Positions 1 to 10,392 of a DNA stretch of 64,000 nt are shown here, in pieces. Position 1 is the first letter of the stretch; the number at the start of each line of letters is the position of its first letter. The stretch is from positions 1-64,000 of the forward strand of contig CAAELE010000007.1 in the NCBI GenBank assembly GCA_900756765.1. The letters are read 5' to 3'. The notes beneath the pieces were generated by a model. That model was not told where the DNA came from and made no database searches. It was given only the letters and a program-made list of their open reading frames with translations. The position numbers and the translations under genes are program-made. The DNA is from an uncultured Collinsella sp. (GTDB taxonomy: Bacteria; Actinomycetota; Coriobacteriia; Coriobacteriales; Coriobacteriaceae).

Positions 1-117
1 CCGGGAGGGCCGCATATGAAGTTTATCGCGAGTTCCGCACGCAAAGGAAAGCACTTAATGTGCTTTCCGTCTTGCGCAGGACTGTAGAGCAGGAAACTTC
101 ATATGCGGCCCTCCCGG
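1..117. repeat. 117-base nested inverted repeat (possible MITE-like or hairpin element)
   Basis: Bases 1-24 and 94-117 are perfect inverted copies of each other (24 of 24). Inside lies a second perfect 9-base stem, GGAAAGCAC at 46-54 with its complement at 60-68. It is extended by CGCAA (40-44) against TTGCG (72-76) and by a bulged AGTTCC/GGACT pairing. The whole segment can fold as one long hairpin on either strand. It lies beyond the pnp terminator and encodes nothing obvious. The left arm begins at base 1, so the element may extend outside the window and target-site duplications cannot be checked. A small non-autonomous mobile element or an extragenic palindromic repeat are both possible. 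Confidence 0.75.
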
Positions 118-124
118 GCGCAAG

Positions 125-156
125 CAAAAGGGCGACCCCTGTCCGGAGTCGCCCTT
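125..156 (-). terminator. Intrinsic terminator of pnp
   Basis: A 9-bp stem, AAGGGCGAC with GTCGCCCTT, surrounds an 11-base loop. On the minus strand it is followed by a short U run (A run at 126-129 on the plus strand). It begins 24 bases after the pnp stop codon. Confidence 0.85.
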
Positions 157-179
157 GTTGAGCTGATTATGTGCGGCTG

Positions 180-2426
<2,247 letters not shown>

Positions 2427-2529
2427 TGTTCTCCTTTACCCCACAGGCCCCTTGCCTGCGGGCTTCTCATGTGACGCGGGCCCCCTGCCCCCGCCACGCT
2501 TCAGAGCGTGATTATTCACGCCCTTACAC
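2427..2529 (-). promoter_or_regulatory. Structured pnp leader
   Basis: Between the rpsO terminator and the pnp start the transcript can form GCGTGA-ttat-TCACGC (plus-strand 2506-2521) and a CCCGCAGG/CCTGTGGG stem just above the ribosome binding site. In several bacteria the pnp leader is cleaved by RNase III and PNPase then represses its own synthesis. The stems are seen here; that regulation is inference. Confidence 0.35.
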
Positions 2530-2532
2530 AAA

Positions 2533-2561
2533 AAGAGCGCCCCGCTGCGCAGGACGCTCTT
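2533..2561 (-). terminator. Intrinsic terminator of rpsO
   Basis: The minus strand reads AAGAGCG, a G/C-rich loop, CGCTCTT and then further U residues (A run at 2530-2534 on the plus strand). It starts 15 bases after the rpsO stop codon. Some read-through into pnp is likely because I see no strong pnp promoter. Confidence 0.85.
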
Positions 2562-2576
2562 AGCATGTACAAATCC

Positions 2577-2855
2577 TTACTGGATGTTGTCGCGGATGCC
2601 CAGAGCCTTGATGAGCTCACGGTACTCGACGATGTCGTTCTTCTTGATGTAGGAGAGAAGGCGACGACGGCGGCCAACGAGCATGAGCAGGCCACGACGA
2701 GTGTGGAAGTCCTTCTGGTGGGACTTCATGTGCTCGGTCAGCTCCTTGATGCGCTCGGACAGGATGGCGACCTGAACCTTGGGGTTACCGGTATCGACCG
2801 GGGAGTTACCGAACTGGGCGGTCAGCTCCGCCTTGCGCTCTTTGGAAACAGTCAT
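2577..2855 (-). CDS. rpsO: 30S ribosomal protein S15
   Basis: The 92-residue product matches S15: FGNSPVDTGNPKVQVAILSERI at the start, HxxDFHTRRGLLMLVGRRRRLLSYI in the centre, and a C-terminus RELIKALGIR. S15 binds 16S rRNA and nucleates the platform of the small subunit. The ATG at 2855 is preceded by AAAGGTG; a longer reading frame reaching 2951 has no ribosome binding site and unrelated sequence. The leader holds a perfect 16-base palindrome at 2876-2891, which could be part of an S15 autoregulatory structure. Confidence 0.97.
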   Translation of the reverse strand: MTVSKERKAELTAQFGNSPVDTGNPKVQVAILSERIKELTEHMKSHQKDFHTRRGLLMLVGRRRRLLSYIKKNDIVEYRELIKALGIRDNIQ

Positions 2856-2993
2856 TGTTTCACCTTTCGTTTCGCGTCGCCCGCGGGCGACTCTATTCGC
2901 CTCGGACTGGGAAGCCGCCGGTGGAGCGAACAACCAAGGTCGAGGTACCAACAGGTCGGTATGTTACCACAAGCGGCGCACACCTGCGCATCA

Positions 2994-3743
2994 TCACCGA
3001 CCCAACATGAATTCCATCGCACGGAGCCGCTGATCGGTGTGCGTCGCAGCCCAAACATGCGAAAGCCCCAGCAAAAACGCGGCCGTATGCGGATCGATCT
3101 TCTCGGCCATAAGGGCATCGAACGTCATGGACATCAGGGTGCGCAGCCATGCGACCTCGCCAACCGATACCAACTCGGCGCCCGGAACGCTCGACGCGCA
3201 CGAGCCGCACATGAGGCCGCCCGCCTGAGGCGAAAAATACGACAGCATGGGGTCTCCGCACAGCACGCATGCCGAGAAATCGGGTCGGTAGCCAACGTGC
3301 GACAGCAGCTTAAAGACAAAGGCCGCCACGAGCAGGTCCATATGTGCCGAGTCGAGCCCGCTGCCGACAAGCGTGAGCGCCCGCTGCGTGATGGCAAAGG
3401 TAAATGGATCCTCGGCATCCTCGAACGAGCACACGCGCGCAACCTCGGCAATCGCGCTGGCGGCACAGGTCGTCTCGTAATCGGGCGCGGCGCCGAGCGG
3501 CGCCTCCATAAGCTCCGCCTGAGAAACCACGTCGAGCGACCGTCCATGCGCGAGCAGCATATCGACGGTACAGAAGAGCTCGCAGCGGGCCGCAAGGCGA
3601 CCGCCAGGCTTACGCGCGCCCTTAGCCACGGCACGCACCTGCCGTCCCCGTTCGTCGAGCATCGTCAAGATCAGGTCGGTTTCCTTGAGCTTAGTCTTGT
3701 CGAGGACGAGCACCTTTGTGCGATATGTGCGAGAGCCTGCCAT
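2994..3743 (-). CDS. recO: DNA repair protein RecO
   Basis: This 249-residue protein is RecO, which helps load RecA onto SSB-coated DNA and anneals strands in the RecFOR pathway. The N-terminal OB fold starts with YRTKVLVLDKTKLKETDLILTM. The C-terminal half carries a zinc site of four cysteines, CVLCGDP and CGSC. Length is normal for the family. The ATG at 3743 lies 12 bases after the era stop with only a weak Shine-Dalgarno sequence, so translation is probably coupled to era. The era-recO order is common in Gram-positive bacteria. Confidence 0.95.
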   Translation of the reverse strand: MAGSRTYRTKVLVLDKTKLKETDLILTMLDERGRQVRAVAKGARKPGGRLAARCELFCTVDMLLAHGRSLDVVSQAELMEAPLGAAPDYETTCAASAIAEVARVCSFEDAEDPFTFAITQRALTLVGSGLDSAHMDLLVAAFVFKLLSHVGYRPDFSACVLCGDPMLSYFSPQAGGLMCGSCASSVPGAELVSVGEVAWLRTLMSMTFDALMAEKIDPHTAAFLLGLSHVWAATHTDQRLRAMEFMLGR

Positions 3744-3755
3744 GAACGCCGAGGC

Positions 3756-4826
3756 TTAATCTTCGGCGTTATAGCCAAAGCGGCGAATCTGTGCCTCGTC
3801 ATCGCGCCAGCCGGCCTTGACCTTCACGTCGAGCTCCAAAAAGACCTGAGTGCCAAAGATACGCTCAAGGTCACGACGGGCATCGATGCCGATATGCTTG
3901 ATCATCTCGCCGCCCTTGCCGATGATGATGCCCTTCTGCCCCTCGCGCTCGACGTAAATCGTGGCGTGCACGCGCAAGACCTTCTTAGTCTGCTCGAGCG
4001 CGTCACAGATGACGCCCACGGAGTGAGGAATCTCGTCGCGGGTGCGACGCAGAACCTTCTCGCGTACAAACTCGGCCACGAGGGTCTCGTCGGACGCGTC
4101 GGTGCCCATGTCCTCAGGGAACCAGCGCGGGCCCTCGGGCAAAAAGTGAGCGACTGTCTCGATAAACGCATCGACGTTGAAGTTCTTGACCGACGACGTC
4201 ACGATCTCGTCGTCATATTCCATGAGCTCGTGAGCGGCCTTAAGCTGTTCCATAACCTGGGCGGGATCGGCCTCGTCGGCCTTCGTGAGCACCAGGACCT
4301 TTTTGGAACGGGCGCTCTTGACACGCTCGGCAACCCAGGCGTCTCCCCTGCCGATGGGTTTGGTGGCGTCGATCAGAAACGCGACGACGTCTACGTCATT
4401 GAGCTCAAACAGGGCGCTCTTGTTGAGCTCGGATCCCAGGCCGTCCTTGGGCTTGTGGATACCCGGAGTGTCAACGAAGACCAGCTGGTAACCGGGGCGG
4501 TTGACCACGGCGCGCATACGGCGGCGGGTCGTCTGGGCCACCGGAGAGGTGATGGCGACCTTCTTGCCGTAACAGGCATTGAGCAGCGTGGACTTGCCGG
4601 CGTTGGGGCGACCGACCAGGGCCACAAAGCCGCTGCGGAAACCGGGTTCCACGTCGCCAAAGCCCACGAGGCTCTCATCCTTGTCGCACAGGGCATCGAG
4701 ATCCTCGTCGCTCATACCCTCAAACGGATCGAACTCCTCGACCTCGTCAAACGAATCGGCACCTTCAGCCTCGTCCAGGACCTCGTCATCCAAAACTCCA
4801 TCGGTAGGCTGCATATTGTCGGACAT
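3756..4826 (-). CDS. era: GTPase Era with acidic N-terminal extension
   Basis: Era is a GTPase of 30S subunit maturation that binds the 3' end of 16S rRNA. The P-loop GRPNAGKST, switch DTPGIH, TKAD, and a C-terminal KH domain with GIIIGKGGEMIKHIG are all present. The protein is 356 residues, against about 300 for the family, because the first 60 or so residues form a highly acidic, low-complexity segment (DDEVLDEAEGADSFDEVEEF). The ATG follows AGGGA, so the extension appears to be translated. It lies in the phoH-ybeY-dgkA-era-recO run. Confidence 0.96.
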   Translation of the reverse strand: MSDNMQPTDGVLDDEVLDEAEGADSFDEVEEFDPFEGMSDEDLDALCDKDESLVGFGDVEPGFRSGFVALVGRPNAGKSTLLNACYGKKVAITSPVAQTTRRRMRAVVNRPGYQLVFVDTPGIHKPKDGLGSELNKSALFELNDVDVVAFLIDATKPIGRGDAWVAERVKSARSKKVLVLTKADEADPAQVMEQLKAAHELMEYDDEIVTSSVKNFNVDAFIETVAHFLPEGPRWFPEDMGTDASDETLVAEFVREKVLRRTRDEIPHSVGVICDALEQTKKVLRVHATIYVEREGQKGIIIGKGGEMIKHIGIDARRDLERIFGTQVFLELDVKVKAGWRDDEAQIRRFGYNAED

Positions 4827-4838
4827 GGGAATCCCTTT

Positions 4839-5216
4839 CTAAATAAAGTCGAGCGCGTGGGCAAAAACAAGCAAGCCAACGATCGCGGCTGTAATGGAAA
4901 GAACGTATACAGAGGCAGCGGCGATATCCTTCGCGCGCTTGGCCAGCGGATGCAGCTCCTGGGTCGCCAGGTCCACAATCGCCTCCATGGCGGTATTGCA
5001 CAACTCGCCGTGAATCACCAGGCCGCAGCAGATGATGACCGTAGCCCACTCGGCAATATCGAGCCCCACGACGCAGCCGGCAATGACGGTGCACACGCCC
5101 GCCACAAGCATGACCTTGATATTGCGCTCGGTCTTGACGGCAGTGACGAAGCCCTCCATCGCGTATGAGAACGACTTTAAAAAGGACGGATGGTCCTTGT
5201 TCGATCCGGGAATCAC
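4839..5216 (-). CDS. dgkA: Diacylglycerol/undecaprenol kinase family protein
   Basis: A 125-residue integral membrane kinase with three hydrophobic segments. The family signature is seen as GELCNTAMEAIVDLATQ followed by HPLAKRAKDIAAASV. In Gram-positive relatives this enzyme phosphorylates undecaprenol and so recycles the lipid carrier of wall synthesis; that assignment is by family. A GTG start at 5216 follows AGGAG. It sits between ybeY and era, its usual place in many Gram-positive genomes. Confidence 0.9.
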   Translation of the reverse strand: MIPGSNKDHPSFLKSFSYAMEGFVTAVKTERNIKVMLVAGVCTVIAGCVVGLDIAEWATVIICCGLVIHGELCNTAMEAIVDLATQELHPLAKRAKDIAAASVYVLSITAAIVGLLVFAHALDFI

Positions 5217-5225
5217 AGACGGCTC

Positions 5226-5735
5226 CTAGTCGTGGGCATGATTGGTTATGGGGCCGACGTGGACCAGCTTGGGGTCCTCGCCGCGCTCAAGCGCCAGGTC
5301 GCGCAGGATGGCATCCTCGCGTGCCTCCATGGCCTCGGCCTCATCGTCCTCGATGTGGTCGTAACCCAGCAGGTGCAACATTCCATGCACGAGCATCAGT
5401 CGGCACTCATCGGCGGGGCTGTTGCCAAAGCCGGGGGCCTGACGGGCAATAACTTGCGGGGCCAGGATAATATCGCCGAGCTCGAGCGTCTCGTCGGCGG
5501 GAATATCCTCGTCAAAGGCCGAGTCGCATTCAAACGAGAGCACGTCGGTCGTGCGATCGATACCGCGCCACTCGTGGTTGAGCTCGTGCATCTCGTCCTC
5601 ATCGACATACGAAAGGGAAATCTCGACCTCACGCTCAACACCCTCGGCGGCAAGCACAACTGAGCAGATGTGCTCTACCTCCTGGGCATCGAGCAGCGTA
5701 TCGAGCTCGGCATCGTTGCTGATCAATACACTCAA
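5226..5735 (-). CDS. ybeY: Endoribonuclease YbeY (rRNA maturation factor)
   Basis: The 169-residue protein contains the zinc motif HGMLHLLGYDH that defines YbeY, an endoribonuclease of 16S rRNA 3'-end processing and ribosome quality control. EMHELNHEWRGIDRTTDVLSF is the conserved upstream strand region. The likely start is TTG at 5735, preceded by AAGGAGT and overlapping the phoH stop by 4 bases (TTGA), which implies translational coupling. Confidence 0.96.
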   Translation of the reverse strand: MSVLISNDAELDTLLDAQEVEHICSVVLAAEGVEREVEISLSYVDEDEMHELNHEWRGIDRTTDVLSFECDSAFDEDIPADETLELGDIILAPQVIARQAPGFGNSPADECRLMLVHGMLHLLGYDHIEDDEAEAMEAREDAILRDLALERGEDPKLVHVGPITNHAHD

Positions 5736-6718
5736 CGGGACTCCTTTCGATCGTGCGCGCGCCGCTCGCGAGCATCGTCGTATGCATCATAGGCCTCAAC
5801 GATACGGCCCACCAGGGCGTGGCGCACCACGTCGACACGCTCCAGGTGAGAAAACGTCACATCGTCGACGCGACCCAAAATCCTTTCGACATCGGCAAGA
5901 CCGCCGCGACGACCCACCAGGTCACGCTGGCTCAGGTCGCCGGTAATCACGAACTTGGAATTAAAACCCAGGCGCGTCAGGAACATCTTCATCTGCTCGG
6001 GCGTCGTGTTTTGTGCCTCATCGAGCACCACAAAGGCATCGCTCAGCGTTCGACCGCGCATGTAGGCGAGCGGTGCGATCTCGATCACACCACGCTCCAT
6101 AAACTCATCGATGCGTTCGCGATCCATCATGTCAAAGAGGGCATCATAGAGCGGACGCATATACGGGTCGATCTTTTCCTCGAGGGTGCCGGGCAAAAAG
6201 CCCAGATTCTCCCCCGCCTCGACAACCGGGCGCGTCAGGATCAGGCGGCCTACCTCATGGCGCTTGAGTGCGGCGACGGCGAGTGCCATGGCCAGATAGG
6301 TTTTACCGGTACCGGCGGGACCGAGGCCAAACGTAATGGTAGAAGAGCGGATGGCATCCACATAGCGCTTTTGACCGAGCGTCTTGGGGCGGATGACGCG
6401 ACCGCGATACGATAGCAGCACGTCATCGCGCAGCGACGAGGCATCATGCTCGCCGTCGCGCAGAACGGCCAGACAGCGCGAGACATCATCGGCAGAAAGC
6501 GTGCGCCCGGCAGCAGCCTCACGAAAGGCATGTTCGAAAAAACGCGCAACCAGCTCAACCTCGTCCGGATCGCCGCTCACGGCAACGCTGTCACCGCGGG
6601 CAACCACATGGGCGCGCACCAAGTTCTCGAGTGCACGAAGGACGCCGTCGCCGGCGCCCAAAACGCGCGAGGGATCAATACCCTCTGGAACGGTAAGTCT
6701 AATCTTCGAGGCTTCCAT
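5732..6718 (-). CDS. PhoH family ATPase
   Basis: This 328-residue protein has the PhoH P-loop GPAGTGKTYLAMALAV and Walker B VVLDEAQNTTPEQMKMFLTR, with an N-terminal KH-like region of about 100 residues. PhoH-like proteins are ATPases linked to RNA metabolism; the exact role is not settled. The start at 6718 is chosen because AGGGAGGT lies just upstream; the gene then overlaps the end of mtaB by 20 bases. It is followed by ybeY, a conserved neighbour. Confidence 0.93.
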   Translation of the reverse strand: MEASKIRLTVPEGIDPSRVLGAGDGVLRALENLVRAHVVARGDSVAVSGDPDEVELVARFFEHAFREAAAGRTLSADDVSRCLAVLRDGEHDASSLRDDVLLSYRGRVIRPKTLGQKRYVDAIRSSTITFGLGPAGTGKTYLAMALAVAALKRHEVGRLILTRPVVEAGENLGFLPGTLEEKIDPYMRPLYDALFDMMDRERIDEFMERGVIEIAPLAYMRGRTLSDAFVVLDEAQNTTPEQMKMFLTRLGFNSKFVITGDLSQRDLVGRRGGLADVERILGRVDDVTFSHLERVDVVRHALVGRIVEAYDAYDDARERRAHDRKESR

Positions 6719-7991
6719 GAACCTCCCTGCGTGCATGGACCAAGCCGGAATCATCGACTCCGATGATAGCAACATCGAGCAGGCACGGGGCTGTGAGTCC
6801 ACAGGTATCATCAAGACGGGCATGATGGAACGAGCCGAGCGTCAAATTATCACCGTACTCAAGCACGGCGCGCTCGACGGTGCCCACGCGACGGCGGGCA
6901 TCGGCAATGGCGAGTTCCTGCGCCGCGGCCCTCATGCGGCGGCTACGCTCGGCCATAACCTCGGGGGGTACCTGGTCGGGCATGTCGGCGGCGAGGGTGC
7001 CGGGGCGCTTGCTATAGCGGAACACGTGCATGCGCGAAAAGCCCACGCGACGGCACAGCGCCAGCGACTCCTCGAACTCCTCGTCCGTCTCACCGGGAAA
7101 ACCGACGATGACGTCGCACGAAAGGGACGCCTGAGGCAAGTTGGCGCGAATCATGCGCACCGTATCCTCAAACGCCTCGGCGCTATAGGGACGGCCCATG
7201 CGATGCAAGGTCGCCGTGCAGCCAGACTGCACGGGCAAGTGCAAAAACGGGGCGATACGCTGCGGATAGCGTGCCATAACCTTAAGCAGGCGCTCAGAGA
7301 TATCCATGGGCTCGACTGAGGAAATGCGCACATGCGGAATAGACGTGCGCTCCATGATGGCCTCGAGCAGCTCATCGATTTCGACATGTTCGTCGGTCGC
7401 GCTCTTGCCATCGTAGGCACCCAGGTTCACACCGGTCAGCACCACCTCGGGCACGCCGGCCTCCTGGGCCTCGCGAACTTGCTCGAGCACGGACTCGACG
7501 GGCACGGAGCGCTCGGGGCCGCGTGCCTTCCACACAATGCAATAGGTGCAGCGATGGTTGCAGCCGTCCTGAATCTTCACGCCCAGGCGAGAGCGACCGA
7601 GCGCATCGACAACCTCGCCATCACTGCAGGCGGGAACGCTATCGGACTCAACGCCCAACACCTCGCAGACACGTTCGGCGACATCGATCTTGGACGGCTC
7701 GGCGATCACGCGGTCGGAGAGCTCCAGCAGCTCCTCGGGATGCAGGTTGACCACGCAGCCGGTCACGACCACATAGGGCTCGTTTGGATGGGACAGCGCA
7801 TGGCGGACGGCCTTACGGGTCTTGGCCTCGGCCTCGCCCGTAACGGCGCAGGTGTTAATGACGATCAGATCGGCATCCTGGGGCTCCACCATAGCAAAGC
7901 CCAGGCGCATAAGATCGGCAGTGATACGGTCAGACTCAACCCGGTTGACACGGCAGCCGAGGTTGACGACGGAAATATGGGGTGCGAGCAC
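6699..7991 (-). CDS. mtaB: tRNA (N6-threonylcarbamoyladenosine(37)-C2)-methylthiotransferase MtaB
   Basis: A 430-residue radical-SAM methylthiotransferase. The N-terminal domain has the first cluster ligands (NLGCRVN, INTCAVTGEAE and a third Cys in VVTGCVVN). The radical-SAM cluster is CNHRCTYC, and a C-terminal TRAM-like region follows. The MtaB subgroup adds a methylthio group to t6A37 of ANN-decoding tRNAs. I favour MtaB over MiaB from the length and the NLGCRVN motif. A GTG start at 7991 follows AGGAG, 10 bases after dnaJ, an arrangement also seen in other Gram-positive genomes. Confidence 0.92.
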   Translation of the reverse strand: MLAPHISVVNLGCRVNRVESDRITADLMRLGFAMVEPQDADLIVINTCAVTGEAEAKTRKAVRHALSHPNEPYVVVTGCVVNLHPEELLELSDRVIAEPSKIDVAERVCEVLGVESDSVPACSDGEVVDALGRSRLGVKIQDGCNHRCTYCIVWKARGPERSVPVESVLEQVREAQEAGVPEVVLTGVNLGAYDGKSATDEHVEIDELLEAIMERTSIPHVRISSVEPMDISERLLKVMARYPQRIAPFLHLPVQSGCTATLHRMGRPYSAEAFEDTVRMIRANLPQASLSCDVIVGFPGETDEEFEESLALCRRVGFSRMHVFRYSKRPGTLAADMPDQVPPEVMAERSRRMRAAAQELAIADARRRVGTVERAVLEYGDNLTLGSFHHARLDDTCGLTAPCLLDVAIIGVDDSGLVHARREVHGSLED

Positions 7992-8000
7992 GCGGGCTCC

Positions 8001-9149
8001 TTAATCGAGGATATCGTCGAGGGCACTCTTGATACGGTCGGTCACCGACTTCTTACCGGAAGCGACGTCATCGCCCATCTCATCGGCAAAAGCACGGAGC
8101 AGCTCGCGCTGCTTATTGGAAAGATTGGTGGGAACGACCACGCGCAGTTGCACGATCAGGCGGCCACGCGAACCGCCACCGCCGATGCGCGGCATGCCGT
8201 AATTATTGACGCTCACGGTGTCGCCGTACTGGGCGCCGGCGGGAACCGTCACCTTAACGACCTCGTCGGGCATAATGCCCTCGACCTCGACCTCGCAGCC
8301 GAGCGCAGCCTGTGCAATCGAGATATCGCTCACCAGGTACAAGTCGTCACCGTTGCGCTTGAAGCGCTCATGGTCGGCAACGCGCACGTTGACAATCAAG
8401 TCACCCGAAGGCTCGCCGCGAAGGCCGGCCTCGCCAAAGCCGCTCACACGCAGCTGACGACCGGTCGAAACGCCGGCGGGGATATCGATGTCGATCTTTT
8501 CATGCGAAGGCGTGCGGCCCTGACCATCGCAGGTCTCGCAGGGATGGTCGATAACCATGCCCTCGCCATGGCAGTCGGGGCAAGGCGAGGAAGACTGAAC
8601 CTGGCCCAAAAACGATCGCTGAACCGTCGTGACGTAGCCCGTACCGTGGCAGCGGCCGCACTGCTTTTCCTGTGCGCCCTCTGCCCTACCGGTGCCATTG
8701 CAGTCATCGCAAGGGGCAAGACGGTCGTAGCTGATCGTCTTTTTGCAGCCGAGCGCCGCCTCCTCGAGCGTCACCGAAAGGGAGATGGCCATATCGCGAC
8801 CGCAACGGCGCTCGCGACGGCTGCGAGCGCCACCACCGGCACCGCCGCCAAAAAACGACGAGAACAAGTCGTCCATGCCCATACCACCAAAGATATCGTT
8901 GATATCGACGTAGCCCGAACCACTAGGGCCGTCGGCAGCGCCGTAACGGTCGTAGTTAGCACGCTTCTGCTCATCGGAAAGAACGGAATAGGCCTCGTTG
9001 AGCTCCTTGAACTTGGCCTCGGCCTCGGGGTCGTCCGAAACGTCCGGGTGTACGGTACGGGCCTTCTTTAGAAACGCGCGCTTAATCGTCCGCGCGTCGG
9101 CATCCTTGTCGACGCCAAGTACCTCGTAGTAATCCCTATTTTCCGACAC
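8001..9149 (-). CDS. dnaJ: Chaperone protein DnaJ
   Basis: The 382-residue protein is a full type I J protein and co-chaperone of DnaK. It has a J domain with HPD in TVHPDVSDD, a G/F-rich stretch, four CxxCxGxG repeats (CDDCNGTG, CGRCHGTG, CPDCHGEG, CETCDGQG) that bind two zinc ions, and both C-terminal substrate-binding domains. The start is GTG at 9149, placed 7 bases after GGAAGGA; the longer frame to 9215 lacks a binding site. A second, shorter J protein gene lies directly upstream. No hrcA, grpE or dnaK is in the window. Confidence 0.97.
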   Translation of the reverse strand: MSENRDYYEVLGVDKDADARTIKRAFLKKARTVHPDVSDDPEAEAKFKELNEAYSVLSDEQKRANYDRYGAADGPSGSGYVDINDIFGGMGMDDLFSSFFGGGAGGGARSRRERRCGRDMAISLSVTLEEAALGCKKTISYDRLAPCDDCNGTGRAEGAQEKQCGRCHGTGYVTTVQRSFLGQVQSSSPCPDCHGEGMVIDHPCETCDGQGRTPSHEKIDIDIPAGVSTGRQLRVSGFGEAGLRGEPSGDLIVNVRVADHERFKRNGDDLYLVSDISIAQAALGCEVEVEGIMPDEVVKVTVPAGAQYGDTVSVNNYGMPRIGGGGSRGRLIVQLRVVVPTNLSNKQRELLRAFADEMGDDVASGKKSVTDRIKSALDDILD

Positions 9150-9230
9150 GACCGAATCCTTCCGACTTTCATTATTGTCACAGTGCGTCCTATACCCAAG
9201 CTGGGCCAACCGCAAACAGAGGGTTTGATG

Positions 9231-10334
9231 TTATTGCATTCCGTAAGGCGAAAGCATGGCCCGTTGCGAGCAGCTCGCGAACCAAACCGACACGAGCGCG
9301 AACATGAAGCCATTGGCAAAACCGTTGGCAAACTGCATCGCACCGCGCTTCCACCACAGCAGGCTGCGATGAAGCACGCCGTCCGAAAGCACCATGAACA
9401 GGCCCATGGTAAACGGAATAAAGCACATCACGGCAAAGGCCGAGAACACGCCCGAGATGGCCGAGAGTACCAAAAACGGCGCCACGATGCCCATCAGGTA
9501 AAAACCGGTACGAGCTTTGCCTTCCAAGCGCTCGGCCTCGACATGGGCACGGCCGACTAGATCACCGCCAGCGGCACCGTTAGTGCCGGCGTGACCCATG
9601 CCGCTAATGCGGACATCGTCGCCATCGTGCGTGCCGGCAGGAAACTCAATCGTCTGCTCGGAGGTTACGCGAGTACGACCGCTGCCACCGCAATCGGGGC
9701 AGGGGTCGGCCACGACCTTACCGGAACCGCCGCACTCGGGGCAGACCGACTGGAACGTGCCCGCACCAAACAGGAAGGACAAGTCGACGTCGATGTGCCC
9801 GCGGCCACCGCAGCTCGGGCAGGTATGGGCATGCTCGGAGGAGACAGAACCCGAGCCGCCGCAGTGACCACAGGTATCGAAGCGCGTATAGCGGACGGTC
9901 TTGCGGGCACCGTCCTTGGCCTCCTTGGCGTCCAGTTTGATATCGACGACCACGTTGGCGCCGTTCTCGGGATTGTAGGCAGCATGGCCGCGACGCTGCT
10001 GGCCCCAGGCGCCACCAAAGGGAAAGCCGCCCTCAAAGGGATTGCCATAGCCCGTGCTGCCGGCGTAGCCGCCACCATAGGGCGAAGCCGTAGGAGCACC
10101 GGCAAAGGGATTGCCAGATCGCATGGCGTCGTAGCGCGCACGTTTTTGCTCATCCGAAAGCACGGCGTAGGCCTCGGAAACCTCTTTAAACTTTTCCTCG
10201 GCATCCGGCTCTTTGTTGACGTCCGGATGGAGCTTGCGGGCCTTTTGCTGAAAGGCCTTTTGAATATCACGCGAGGTGGCGTCCTTGGAGACACCCAGAA
10301 TCTCGTAGTAATCTTTTTCGTTCATCGTCGCCAT
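9231..10334 (-). CDS. Membrane-anchored DnaJ-like protein with truncated C-terminal domain
   Basis: This 367-residue protein has a J domain (about 7-70, HPD at 36-38), a G/F-rich linker (73-118) and a DnaJ zinc-finger region with four CxxCGGxG repeats between 155 and 219. The substrate-binding domain starts normally (EFPAGTHDGDDVRISGMGHAG) but stops near residue 270. In its place are hydrophobic segments at about 278-318 and 338-356, likely two to three membrane passes. The ATG at 10334 follows AGGAGG. It precedes a complete dnaJ, so it is a second J protein, perhaps recruiting DnaK to the membrane. That role is inference. Confidence 0.85.
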   Translation of the reverse strand: MATMNEKDYYEILGVSKDATSRDIQKAFQQKARKLHPDVNKEPDAEEKFKEVSEAYAVLSDEQKRARYDAMRSGNPFAGAPTASPYGGGYAGSTGYGNPFEGGFPFGGAWGQQRRGHAAYNPENGANVVVDIKLDAKEAKDGARKTVRYTRFDTCGHCGGSGSVSSEHAHTCPSCGGRGHIDVDLSFLFGAGTFQSVCPECGGSGKVVADPCPDCGGSGRTRVTSEQTIEFPAGTHDGDDVRISGMGHAGTNGAAGGDLVGRAHVEAERLEGKARTGFYLMGIVAPFLVLSAISGVFSAFAVMCFIPFTMGLFMVLSDGVLHRSLLWWKRGAMQFANGFANGFMFALVSVWFASCSQRAMLSPYGMQ

Positions 10335-10392
10335 GCGCGGCAACCTCCTGCTCACAGCAGCGTATATATTCCGGTAATTCTACCCGAGCGGC

